Assembly (NCBI GenBank): GCA_964492065.1
Contig: CAZBHH010000002.1
Location: 124,001 to 188,000 of the forward strand
Source: JADKAC01 sp964492065
GTDB lineage: Bacteria > Bacteroidota > Bacteroidia > Chitinophagales > BACL12
Reading direction: 5' to 3'
DNA length: 64,000 nucleotides
The notes under the pieces are model-generated. The model had not been told where the DNA came from. It made no database searches and saw nothing but the letters and a program-made list of their open reading frames with translations. Made by a program: the position numbers and the translations under genes. Shown piece after piece: positions 25,584 to 34,206 of the stretch (position 1 is the stretch's first letter; each line of letters begins with the position of its first letter).

Positions 25584-27845
25584 CTACCTGGTTATCAGGA
25601 AGTTGAACATTCCGGTTTTATTTTCACAAATTACTTTTAACAGGTAATCACCGGCGGGCAAGTCTTCCACATTTACAGAATACAATGCACCTGCCACATC
25701 GGCCGCTTGTACCAGTTGCCCGGTTGCGTTGTACACCCGGATATTTTTAATACCCTCCAGGTTATTAAATTGAATTTGCAGGAATGTATTTGCCGGGTTG
25801 GGTGCAAGGGTAATATTTTCAGCAGTGAGCGTATGTATCCCGTTGACAATGGAAATGGTCTTGCACACCTCGTTTGTACCGGCAATATTTCCCGCTGTCA
25901 GACACACATTATAATCGCCGGCAACGGCAAACGTATGGGACGGATTCTGTTCCGTGCTTGAAGAACCGTCATTAAAATTCCAGCCCCAGAACGTGGGGTC
26001 ATTGGTTGAGAGGTCGGTAAACGTTACCAGTTCACCCGCAATACTGTAAGTGAAATCCGCAACGGGCGCAACAATATTGCCTTCGATTACTATGGATTGA
26101 CAGGCCTCATTGCTTCCCATAAAGTTGGTTGCGGTTAGACACACTTCATAGGTGCCGTTCACGGCGTAAGTATGCGTGGGATTTTGTAAATCACTGGTTG
26201 CTCCATCGCCAAAAGTCCATGCCCAGGATGTGGGGTCGTTGGCGCTGAGGTCGGTAAATGCCACCAGCGGATCTCCGTCATAAGAAAACGCCGTAGCGGG
26301 TGCAGCGTAGATATCCACGGTAACAAAATCACAATAAGAGCCTGATCCAACAACATTCGATGCAGTTAAACATACGTAATACGTTCCGTTGGCTGCATAC
26401 GTATGTGTAGGATTTGCATCGGTGCTCGTACTGCCATCGCCGAAATCCCAATCCCAGGAGGTAGGCGTATTCGTCGAGAGGTCTGTAAACGCCACTAAGG
26501 GTTCGTCGGTGAGGTCATAGCTGAATAAAGCGCTGGGAGCTCCTTCAAATTCCGATGTAACCGCCCGGAAATGATAATCATCGAAAAGAGCGCTCCATCC
26601 GCCCCAGGAAGTCTGAATATAGGTGCGGTTCGCTTCGGCAGGTGTTGTTTGTGAAACCCAGGCGACGCTATCACAGGAATACCCGATATAAATATCGCCG
26701 TAAATACCGGATAATTCATCGACGTAGTCTCTCAAATCCACACGGGTTCCTTTGTTGGGTTCGGCTAATGTAGCCTCGGGTTTAACTTTAAATGGCGTTA
26801 TCATGTCTTCACCCGGCAATCCGTCATCATCTGCCCAGATATGTACGGTAATACTATCATTCGGCCGTGTATTATCCGTATAATTCTGAATGACGATTGC
26901 GACGAGGTCGGTTGGCGCAGGCAATGAAATTTGCACTGCCGCAGCGAGGTAACCCGAACCCGATAAATCGCCGACCTCCTGCACGTAGTCGATGACCGCC
27001 TCGTCATAGCTGATATAATTGCCGGCGATATAACTGAACGTATCCGATGTAGCGGTATTTGCCAGGTAAAAACTGTCTGTGGCAACAATGTAATAATCCA
27101 CCCATACGCCGGGCGCCTGTTCGGGAATCACATAAATAAAATCGGTTCCCGATAAGGATGTGCCGGTTACTTCGGTATAGGGACTGCCATCTGTACTGTA
27201 AAACAGGGATGTAGCGGAAATACCAGTTGCATCCATCAGGGTTGCCGATATGGTAGTCGCTTCCAGCGTGCCTTCGTACAATACGGTTGGCGTATGCAAA
27301 ATCAATGGCGGCGAAACATCCACGTTGGATATATTGATGCTGATATCGTCGATAAACATTCCATCGTATTCCACCAGGAAATCCGGCACAAAGCGAAACC
27401 GCAGTTTAAAGTCTGTGCTGCCAAAGAATGCGCCCAGCGGGAACTCAAACTCCTGCCAGGTATCGAGCATATCCTCGCCGTTAAATGTGCCGATAGTAAT
27501 CCACGTATCGCCGCCGTCGGGAGAGGCGTCCAAATAGGTGAAATCGAATCCCTCTTCCAGATCTATCAGCGCCATGAAAGTAACGGAGGCATCCAGCCCG
27601 CCAACAAGGGCTACCGATTCAGCCATTGTAGCCGTTTGCACTTCACCCGGTTCATAAGTGGCGTCGTAAGGGCTTTCATTAAATGAATAAGAGCCTTCAT
27701 AGGCGTATTCATCCGTCACATCCCAATATCCATCGATGTCCCACAGGTCGGCGCCTGACTCAAAATCATCGGAAAAAACCACAGACTGTGCGAGGAGAAT
27801 ATGCATAGCGGAAAGTGCAACGGAAAGAAGTAAAAGTTTTTTCAT
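25584..27845 (-). CDS. T9SS-secreted MAM-like / triple PKD-domain protein
   Basis: A 753-aa secreted protein. A signal peptide (MKKLLLLSVALSAMHILLAQ) leads to a jelly-roll domain (about 25-180; FSDDFESGADLWDIDGYWD, SPDGGDTWITIGTFNGED, YDGMFIDDISI) like those appended to immune-inhibitor-A metallopeptidases. No HExxH is present. A middle region (about 185-430) is unassigned. Three near-identical PKD domains follow, each with FTDLS-x-N-x-PTSW/FW-x-W-x-F-x-DG and a HT-Y/F-A-x-NG-x-Y ending. The T9SS sorting domain (LAPNPANTFLQIQF, LPAGDYLLKVICE) ends the protein. Start at 27845; an ATG 9 nt upstream is the alternative. The likely role is as an adhesin or surface structural protein. Confidence 0.85.
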   Translation of the reverse strand: MKKLLLLSVALSAMHILLAQSVVFSDDFESGADLWDIDGYWDVTDEYAYEGSYSFNESPYDATYEPGEVQTATMAESVALVGGLDASVTFMALIDLEEGFDFTYLDASPDGGDTWITIGTFNGEDMLDTWQEFEFPLGAFFGSTDFKLRFRFVPDFLVEYDGMFIDDISINISNVDVSPPLILHTPTVLYEGTLEATTISATLMDATGISATSLFYSTDGSPYTEVTGTSLSGTDFIYVIPEQAPGVWVDYYIVATDSFYLANTATSDTFSYIAGNYISYDEAVIDYVQEVGDLSGSGYLAAAVQISLPAPTDLVAIVIQNYTDNTRPNDSITVHIWADDDGLPGEDMITPFKVKPEATLAEPNKGTRVDLRDYVDELSGIYGDIYIGYSCDSVAWVSQTTPAEANRTYIQTSWGGWSALFDDYHFRAVTSEFEGAPSALFSYDLTDEPLVAFTDLSTNTPTSWDWDFGDGSTSTDANPTHTYAANGTYYVCLTASNVVGSGSYCDFVTVDIYAAPATAFSYDGDPLVAFTDLSANDPTSWAWTFGDGATSDLQNPTHTYAVNGTYEVCLTATNFMGSNEACQSIVIEGNIVAPVADFTYSIAGELVTFTDLSTNDPTFWGWNFNDGSSSTEQNPSHTFAVAGDYNVCLTAGNIAGTNEVCKTISIVNGIHTLTAENITLAPNPANTFLQIQFNNLEGIKNIRVYNATGQLVQAADVAGALYSVNVEDLPAGDYLLKVICENKTGMFNFLITR

Positions 27846-28573
27846 AATCTGCATTTTATGTTAAAATAAAATTATCAATAAAAATCAGATTATAAAAAAG
27901 AATATAGTGGGTAACCCCGTATTATTACAATGACCGGGTCGTTGCATTGCAAATTCAACTGCGCCCGGAAATGAGAAAATACCCGGCAAATCCGCCCCAA
28001 ACTAAAGTTGCGGCTAAGACCTTCAGCCGGCGATATGTTATCTAAGTATATGTAAATCAATTATTTTACTCGATTTGTTCCATTGTGGAACTGAGGCGTT
28101 CTCGCATTAATCCGGAAGTATTGTGTAAAGCCACGCCACAGGAATTTGCAGATGCATGTGTTTCGGCGAACGGTGTGCAAATGCAGTATGCCTGCACGCA
28201 ATAGCCCGGGTGTGATACAATTTCAGGCTCAATTACCGGGCGCTCGGCCTGTGTCGTCTCGAATTACAGCAATTGAAATCGGCTGCCCACTCAAATATTA
28301 AAAAATGATTAAGATTGAATTATACAGTACATTGGCTGAAGTAAAACGTCATTTACCGCCATTGATTTATGACGTTGCATTTTCCTCAACCCTAAGCGCA
28401 CAGGAGCGAAGCGACCGTATATCCGCCTATAACAAACCCAAGGTTCTTGCGAAAGATTTAATTACATAAGCCGGCAACGACAGTACGGAGTCCTTTGTTG
28501 TTTGAACTCTATCGGCACCGCATAACAACTGCACACGCCGCTTATTAGCACATTCAATACAGTTCAGAGCGGA
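27846..28573. other. 728-base intergenic region between two minus-strand T9SS genes
   Basis: The longest gene-poor stretch of the window. The first part (27846-27910), AT-rich, is probably the promoter of the PKD gene. The rest has no family-like coding frame except a 54-codon plus-strand frame at 28305-28469. I see no strong hairpin, repeat or tRNA. Confidence 0.45.
28305..28469 (+). CDS. possible 54-aa protein, unrecognised
   Basis: An ATG preceded by an A-rich stretch (AAATATTAAAAA) opens a 54-codon frame whose product begins MIKIELYSTLAEVKRHLPPL and ends KVLAKDLIT. It is mixed-charge, soluble and protein-like, on the strand opposite to both neighbours. I recognise no family. It may be a small gene or a decayed remnant. 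Confidence 0.22.
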   Translation: MIKIELYSTLAEVKRHLPPLIYDVAFSSTLSAQERSDRISAYNKPKVLAKDLIT

Positions 28574-31381
28574 TTAATCCACCTTCAGCACATTAAAGCG
28601 AGCCACGCAGTCTGCATCGAGAATAACAGCGCAATTATACACTCCCGCCGCAAGTGCAGCCACATATATCTGCGTAGTGGAACCGGGTTGCAGGTCTGCT
28701 GTCAACACCTGTTTCCCCTGCACATCGGTTATTTGTATCACGCCATTTGCGTAGTTATTTTCTGTTTGAATGGCAACATTAAAATAATGATACACGGGGT
28801 TGGGGTAAACGGAAATCTCCACACCCGGTTGCGGATATTGAATAGCGCTGGGTTGGGTAACCGTAACCTCAGCGGTTGCACTGCATCCGTTTGCATCGGT
28901 AACGGTAACTGTATAATCACCGACAGGCAGTCCCGTGACCGTTTCGGTGGTAGCGCCATTACTCCACAAAATCGAATAGGGCGCAGCTCCACCGCTTATT
29001 GAAACCGTTGCCTCGCCAACGCCTGCAGAAACACTCAGTTCGGGTAATGCATATACCGTAATCAGGTCGCTATAGGTCAGCAAATCATTGCCCAACACGT
29101 TTTCCGCAATCAATGTTACATCGTACACTCCCGGTGTCGTATAAGTGATAACCGGATTAGCGAGTGAAGAAGTACTCGGTGTTCCACCTTCAAAATACCA
29201 TTCCCATGCGGTAGCCAATTCGCTCATATCCGTAAACGACACTGACTCGCCGGCACATACATCCGTTGTACTTTGTGTAAAGTCAGCTACCGGTAAAACG
29301 GTAATAGAATCGAACACGAAAAATTTATCGATTGCCGCTTCCACCAGGTGTCCGGTTACAGCAAAATCTGAAGTTATAAACTGGGCCTGCATATTGTCGG
29401 TTGGCAGGATATAATCTGCAATTTTATACTCGGCTTCATCCCATAGCGTCAATGTGGTTAACCCCTCGTCAATAATAATGGTAGCCGTGGTACTTCCGTT
29501 TGACAGGACGAGTTTCAGTGTATCGTCCGGCGATCCGAAACCACCGTTGTTAAACCACCAGTATTTGAATCGGATATAAGGATTGGAATAACCCGACAGG
29601 TTAAAAACCGGCGAGGTCAATGTAACGGTGCCGTCATCTACGTCGTCGGTTCCCGAACTGCCGCCGCCGTTGCCGGTCATAAAACATAATTCGCCAAAGT
29701 CATCGCTCACATCTGCATCCGTATTGGCATAACCGGGGCCGTATTCAGTCCCCACAGGTACATCTTTTACCCAATCACCGCTGGTTGCAGTTGAGCTCTC
29801 TGTCCAATCATTTTCAAATAAAAAATCGTCGTAATACCCCTTGTTTAAACCTATAATCAACGAATCGGCATCCTCAATTGCAATTCCCGAATTCAACTTT
29901 GTAATGTATCCCCATTTTCCGCCGTAAATATTATAGGTATCTTCAATTACCGACAATGTAAAATAACCATCGGCATTGGTAACGGCAGTGTAGTCAATCG
30001 TAACACCCTGGAAAAGCACATCAGCGCCTTCAATACCTTCGCCGGTAGCTGCATCTATTACCTGTCCGGTGAACGGATATGAAGTCAGTGGTGTCAACGC
30101 CACATCCAGATCGGTGGTAATACCGTTTTCGAGCGACACATCCGAAATCGTCAAGGGCTCATAACCGGATTTGGAAAACGTAACGGTATAATCACCGGCT
30201 TCTGCAAGTCCCGTAATATAATATCCCGACAGATTACTGGTGACGGCCGTTTCAGGGTCGGCAGTAATTTCGACATCCACCCCAAACAAGGAGGCAGAAG
30301 TAATCGCATCCGTTATTGTCCCTTCCAGCCGGCATCCTAAAGTGTAGGTCGGAGAAAGTAAGAATAACCCCTCTTCAATATCGGTAACGGCAATAATGCC
30401 CGATTCAAAATACGGATACACGCCCCAGGCGCCGTTAAAGCCATCGCCGCTGAACGGCGACGTATCGTACCATCCGGTTTTTATCATGTAGTTTGGATTG
30501 CTGACATCTGTGATGACCAGGCCGTCCCGATACCATGCCGTTGTCACGTATTGACCTTTAGTCCACGCATAATGCGGTATGGAGGTAGTTCCCGGCGTAG
30601 CACGAAACTCGCCGAGGTATTGTATATCCGATAAGTCGCTCACATCGTATGCACCCAAAGATCCATTGGTGATTTCATCGGTGCTGAACAGATAGTTGCC
30701 CGCATCGTTCAATACCACATTGTGGGTAAATAGTCCCGGCGTGGTATGCGTCGCCAATAATTCCGGCGACTCTTTATCGCTGATATCCCAAACGGAGAAA
30801 AATCCCTCGTAAATATTTGATTCCCATAAGGTGTCACCCCTCGCATATCCGTGATGCACATACCAGGTATCGGTTGTTCCCAAAAATGTCGGATCTAGCG
30901 GATCCGTTGTCGCATCGAGCATGATAGTCGCCCCTCCATATAAATTCGAACCGAATACATAGACCACTCCATTCTCATCTGCCCAAACCTGATGAGATGT
31001 TACCAGGCCAATGCCTCCATCGCTGAAATTATAGTCGCATGTTCCCGGTAAGGAAGAGAGGTCTATACACAACAATCCGCCTCCTGTTTCATTTACGACA
31101 TACGCATAATCATCCCAGGTGGCAATTTGTCGCCAGGTGCTGTTGTCGCCATCGATAAATTGCAATTCCACCGGTGTTGTGGGATCTGTAATATCCACCA
31201 GGCTCGTACCGTCGTACGTCCCTGCAATTACGTACTCGTCACCATCGGGATCTGTCCAGCCCCATACATTGGACATATTGGCATCATAGGTAAGCTGACC
31301 GACAAATTCCACATTCAATTGCGCATTGACCATTATGGTAAAACCGGTGAGAAGAACGGATAGTGTAACATAATTTTTCAT
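28574..31381 (-). CDS. T9SS-secreted choice-of-anchor-B (LVIVD) protein with CarboxypepD-like, PKD and SprB modules
   Basis: A 935-aa mosaic surface protein. After the signal peptide (MKNYVTLSVLLTGFTIMVNA) comes a choice-of-anchor-B/LVIVD propeller (about 25-350; MSNVWGWTDPDGDEYVIAG, GTSLVDITDPTTPVELQFI, LVTSHQVWADENGVVYVFG). Two carboxypeptidase-regulatory-like repeats follow (LEGTITDAITSASLFGVDV and FTGQVIDAATGEGIEGADV), then a jelly-roll region, a PKD domain (CAGESVSFTDMSELATAWEW), one SprB-type repeat (GGAAPYSILWSNGATTE, TVTDANGCSATAEVTV) and a T9SS sorting domain (VYPNPVYHYFNVAI). Start at the second of two adjacent ATGs. Probably cell-surface; function unknown. TATCTTTG at 31404-31411 is the likely -7 box. 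Confidence 0.87.
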   Translation of the reverse strand: MKNYVTLSVLLTGFTIMVNAQLNVEFVGQLTYDANMSNVWGWTDPDGDEYVIAGTYDGTSLVDITDPTTPVELQFIDGDNSTWRQIATWDDYAYVVNETGGGLLCIDLSSLPGTCDYNFSDGGIGLVTSHQVWADENGVVYVFGSNLYGGATIMLDATTDPLDPTFLGTTDTWYVHHGYARGDTLWESNIYEGFFSVWDISDKESPELLATHTTPGLFTHNVVLNDAGNYLFSTDEITNGSLGAYDVSDLSDIQYLGEFRATPGTTSIPHYAWTKGQYVTTAWYRDGLVITDVSNPNYMIKTGWYDTSPFSGDGFNGAWGVYPYFESGIIAVTDIEEGLFLLSPTYTLGCRLEGTITDAITSASLFGVDVEITADPETAVTSNLSGYYITGLAEAGDYTVTFSKSGYEPLTISDVSLENGITTDLDVALTPLTSYPFTGQVIDAATGEGIEGADVLFQGVTIDYTAVTNADGYFTLSVIEDTYNIYGGKWGYITKLNSGIAIEDADSLIIGLNKGYYDDFLFENDWTESSTATSGDWVKDVPVGTEYGPGYANTDADVSDDFGELCFMTGNGGGSSGTDDVDDGTVTLTSPVFNLSGYSNPYIRFKYWWFNNGGFGSPDDTLKLVLSNGSTTATIIIDEGLTTLTLWDEAEYKIADYILPTDNMQAQFITSDFAVTGHLVEAAIDKFFVFDSITVLPVADFTQSTTDVCAGESVSFTDMSELATAWEWYFEGGTPSTSSLANPVITYTTPGVYDVTLIAENVLGNDLLTYSDLITVYALPELSVSAGVGEATVSISGGAAPYSILWSNGATTETVTGLPVGDYTVTVTDANGCSATAEVTVTQPSAIQYPQPGVEISVYPNPVYHYFNVAIQTENNYANGVIQITDVQGKQVLTADLQPGSTTQIYVAALAAGVYNCAVILDADCVARFNVLKVD

Positions 31382-31403
31382 CAATAGTATTGTTTAATCC
31401 AAA

Positions 31404-31411
31404 CAAAGATA
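31404..31411 (-). promoter_or_regulatory. TAnnTTTG -7 box (TATCTTTG)
   Basis: An exact -7 consensus on the minus strand, 22 nt upstream of the ATG of the LVIVD/T9SS gene. Confidence 0.5.
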
Positions 31412-31548
31412 CTATCTAACCCGTTTTGGGATGCAGTGCGCCTCCCCCATTGCCAATACTTTAACACTAACCGGACAATAGACAGAGGGAAAACGCTATG
31501 CTCCCGGGTGCAAAAGACTTCGAAATATCCGCAGTTTTAAGATAAATT

Positions 31549-31755
31549 TCACTTGTCTTTAGGGCAACTGCGTATCCCTAACAAGGCATACAGCGGGCAG
31601 AAACCCACCAAACCGGTCAATAACAATACGGCAGCTGCGGCGAGTAAAACGATTCCGAGTCCGCCTGTGACGACATTGGTAAAATACAATACAACAAGTA
31701 CTGCTGCCAAAAGGATGCGTATGCGCTTATCGGCATTTCCCAAATTCTTTTTCAT
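31549..31755 (-). CDS. small inner-membrane protein, DUF2892 (YgaP-like transmembrane domain)
   Basis: A 68-aa protein with the DUF2892 pattern: start MKKNLGNADKRIRILLAAVL, two membrane helices (about 14-30 and 33-50) and the closing GFCPLYALLGIRSCPK with the conserved Cys-Pro-Leu-Tyr. These domains also occur fused to rhodanese in YgaP; here the protein is stand-alone. The two cysteines might take part in persulfide or redox chemistry, but this is inference. The start is chosen at the conserved MKKN (31755), not the ATG 33 nt upstream. Confidence 0.85.
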   Translation of the reverse strand: MKKNLGNADKRIRILLAAVLVVLYFTNVVTGGLGIVLLAAAAVLLLTGLVGFCPLYALLGIRSCPKDK

Positions 31756-31898
31756 AATATCAATTTTCAGTAAAATATATTGCGGCAATGCATTGACGTA
31801 GAAACAATAAATTTTTCTAATCTGCAGATGCCTGCTGCTTTTTGTAAATGTAATGGAGAAAATGCGAAACGCCTGTAACGAAGGTCACACTGCTGCGA

Positions 31899-32675
31899 TT
31901 ATTTCACCGCCTTACGCATGCGCATTTGTTTCCGCAATTGCTTCAGATGTTCTTTTTCCGCAGTATCTAATTTCTCAATAGCCGTAGAAAAAGCTACGGC
32001 GGATAACCGTGGAGCGCACTCATCCAAAAACAAGAGCATTTCCTCGTTAAATACCCGGCCGGTATCCCGCAGCGCCCAGCCCAGCCCTTTTTGAACCATA
32101 TAAGTTTCATCCGCCATCAGATTCAGAAAAATTGCCCGCAACTCTTTCCAGTCAAAGGCCCGGCGAAATGCATTGCGGCTGCGCACCAGAGCTACGGCGC
32201 TTTGCCGCCTTTTCCACGGATATGCCGAGCTGTTCCACCCCTGTATCAGCGATTTATATAAAGCCGGTTGTTGTCCTCCTGCAATACATGTCGCTTTGGC
32301 GAGATCATCGGAATGCGGCCAGCAGTCCACCGTTTCCATCCAGTCATCAATAGTTTGCAATACCAAACCGGGTTCTATTTTTTTTGCATTTTCCACGATG
32401 AAGAAGACCGATTGAAAACGCATTTCATAAATGGATGCACGTTTCCAAACCGCATCGTATATTTTCAGTTTATCCACCGGCGCAATATCTGAAAAGCTCC
32501 ATCGCTCCTTGAACAATGCCCGTTGATCCGGCATACTTAATCCGAGTATTTGCAGCCGGGTGCCGAAATACTTTTCCAATTGTTTGTATTGAAACGCTTT
32601 CCTATGAATTGCGGCGAGTTCTAAGATCGCAGTCTGAATTTCATCCGTACAGGCAGTCAACAATTTCGTATTCAC
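31899..32675 (-). CDS. AlkD-like DNA alkylation repair protein (HEAT-like repeats)
   Basis: A 258-aa all-helical cytosolic protein of the DNA-alkylation-repair (AlkD) superfamily, whose characterised members excise positively charged alkylated purines without base flipping. Family landmarks are YFGTRLQILGLSMPDQRALF near the N-terminus, TIDDWMETVDCWPHSDDLA, WKRRQSAVALVRSRNA and MVQKGLGWALRDTGRV. The Trp/Asp-rich helix and the WALRDTGR motif match the family active-site region. It lies 50 nt downstream of the ZIP gene on the same strand and may be cotranscribed. Activity in this subgroup has not been shown by sequence alone. Confidence 0.82.
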   Translation of the reverse strand: MNTKLLTACTDEIQTAILELAAIHRKAFQYKQLEKYFGTRLQILGLSMPDQRALFKERWSFSDIAPVDKLKIYDAVWKRASIYEMRFQSVFFIVENAKKIEPGLVLQTIDDWMETVDCWPHSDDLAKATCIAGGQQPALYKSLIQGWNSSAYPWKRRQSAVALVRSRNAFRRAFDWKELRAIFLNLMADETYMVQKGLGWALRDTGRVFNEEMLLFLDECAPRLSAVAFSTAIEKLDTAEKEHLKQLRKQMRMRKAVK

Positions 32676-32725
32676 TCTATCGCATTTATGATGTTGAATT
32701 TTGAGTTGTAACCGGTGCGCCTAAA

Positions 32726-33451
32726 TTAAACCATGGCGGCGACATAAGTGATCAGCGCTCCGGCAATAATTGCCAGAAGTTTGTAGATGCTGATGCGGTG
32801 CGTTTTTCCTCCCGCCTCAAAAATGATGGTCGTCGAAATATGAATAAAAGTGCCACTCACCAATGCGAGTAACCAGTTAATACTATGCGTAACCGATTCG
32901 TGTGTGAGATATCCGCCAAAGAGGCCTCCGAGTGGTGTCATTGCAATAAACACAATTAAAAGCGCTATAGCTGCTCTTACATTCTTGAATGAAAAAAATA
33001 AAACGGTTGCCAGCGCAAAGCTTTCAGGCAGTTTATGCACCAGTACTGCCAGGAATATTTGTCTCTGGCCGTCGATATCCATTCCGGTGGCTGCCAATGG
33101 AATACCTTCCAGGAATGCGTGCATACTCAACCCGAAAAAGACGCCGGACACATAGCCCTTGCTGAAGGGGTCGTGAAGATGCAGGTGTCCGTGTTCGATA
33201 CCCCTTGTAAACTGGACGATTACAAGTTGTACAAAAAAACCGGCGAAGATAAACAGTGGCACTGCAGTGCCTTTGGCATGTGCAAAGACTTCAGGCAGGA
33301 GATGTATCACCGTAACACCCAGCAAATAAGCGCCGGTGAATGAAAGCAAGATACTCAGCACTTCATTCTTGGTCTGCTTCCGCATGAGCCATGCCGCAAC
33401 CGAACCTAATCCCGCCGAACAAATCAATAGAATAATATACACTAAACTCAT
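32726..33451 (-). CDS. ZIP-family divalent metal transporter
   Basis: A 241-aa inner-membrane transporter, probably importing Zn2+ or related divalent ions. About seven to eight hydrophobic helices are visible. A His-rich loop (HGHLHLHDPF) follows helix 3. The ion-path motifs are MHAFLEGIPLA (H-x3-E-G) and LVHKLPESFALA (H-K-x-P-E), as in the ZIP family. The start is the ATG at 33451, which overlaps the stop of the PAP2 gene as ATGA, so the two are translationally coupled; a 13-residue upstream extension is less likely. Metal specificity cannot be read from the sequence. Confidence 0.9.
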   Translation of the reverse strand: MSLVYIILLICSAGLGSVAAWLMRKQTKNEVLSILLSFTGAYLLGVTVIHLLPEVFAHAKGTAVPLFIFAGFFVQLVIVQFTRGIEHGHLHLHDPFSKGYVSGVFFGLSMHAFLEGIPLAATGMDIDGQRQIFLAVLVHKLPESFALATVLFFSFKNVRAAIALLIVFIAMTPLGGLFGGYLTHESVTHSINWLLALVSGTFIHISTTIIFEAGGKTHRISIYKLLAIIAGALITYVAAMV

Positions 33452-33951
33452 TGCGCTGATATTAACCGGTTTCCATTTTGAAACACCCACCTGTCAGCCG
33501 CAGCATACACAACATACCCAATCAAAGTACCCAATGCGGCGCCGCCGATTACATCTAAAGGATAATGCACACCCACATATACCTGTGCAAAAGAAATGCA
33601 TGCCGCCCAAAATATACCGACAATTAAATACCAATTACTTTTTCGCCGAAACAACAATCCGAAGACAACTGCCAATCCGAAATGGTTGGTGGCATGGGAG
33701 GAAGTAAAACTGTAGCTGGGGCTGCAGCCGATAATTAATTTGGCGTGTTCGGCAATTTCGGGAACACTGCAAGGCCTCGGACGGGCAAACAAAGGCTTCA
33801 TGATGAAACTGCTCACCTGGTCAGTCAGCACTACGGTGATTGCAAGCGTAAATATCACCAATACGCCCACCCATTTATATTTGACAATCAACCAGGCAGC
33901 AATCAATACGTAAAGCGGAATCCAGTTTTCTTTGGTGCGCATAAACGGCAT
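33448..33951 (-). CDS. PAP2-superfamily membrane phosphatase (N-terminus probably extends to about 34023)
   Basis: A membrane lipid-phosphate phosphatase, for example an undecaprenyl-diphosphate or phosphatidate phosphatase. Motif 1 is KPLFARPRP, motif 2 SFTSSHATN (with the catalytic-acid His) and motif 3 AQVYVGVHYPLDV, with the nucleophile His but Gln where the textbook Arg stands. From the first ATG (33951) the product has 167 aa, but the frame stays open upstream to a stop at 34054-34056 and encodes EQFDRNAYFAINSDCSNALF, which looks like the normal PAP2 N-terminus. No ATG, GTG or TTG is in that extension; ATA (34023), CTG (34041) and ATT (34044) are the candidates. The stop overlaps the ZIP start (ATGA). 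Confidence 0.85.
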   Translation of the reverse strand: MPFMRTKENWIPLYVLIAAWLIVKYKWVGVLVIFTLAITVVLTDQVSSFIMKPLFARPRPCSVPEIAEHAKLIIGCSPSYSFTSSHATNHFGLAVVFGLLFRRKSNWYLIVGIFWAACISFAQVYVGVHYPLDVIGGAALGTLIGYVVYAAADRWVFQNGNRLISAQ

Positions 33952-34180
33952 GACTACATCGAATAATGCATTGGAGCAATCGCTGTTGATGGCGAAATAC
34001 GCATTGCGGTCAAATTGTTCTATATCAGCCGGAAATTGCAGAATAACAGAATTTTATATTTAGATAAAATTGAGTATGCGCCTACGCCTCCGTTCCGTAA
34101 AACTTTGCATACCGAGGCAAAGATGAAAAAAAATGGAATATCCACGATAAAACGTTTAAGAGCAGATAAGGGCGAATTTG

Positions 34181-34188
34181 TATTTTTG
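34181..34188 (+). promoter_or_regulatory. TAnnTTTG -7 box (TATTTTTG) of phosphoglucosamine mutase gene
   Basis: An exact -7 consensus whose last base is 19 nt before the TTG start at 34207. A TTT at 34155-34157 is a possible -33 element (23 nt spacing). Its position downstream of the ATG at 34123 argues that this ATG is not the start. Confidence 0.55.
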
Positions 34189-34206
34189 CCGGCAAAATAT
34201 TTCTCA

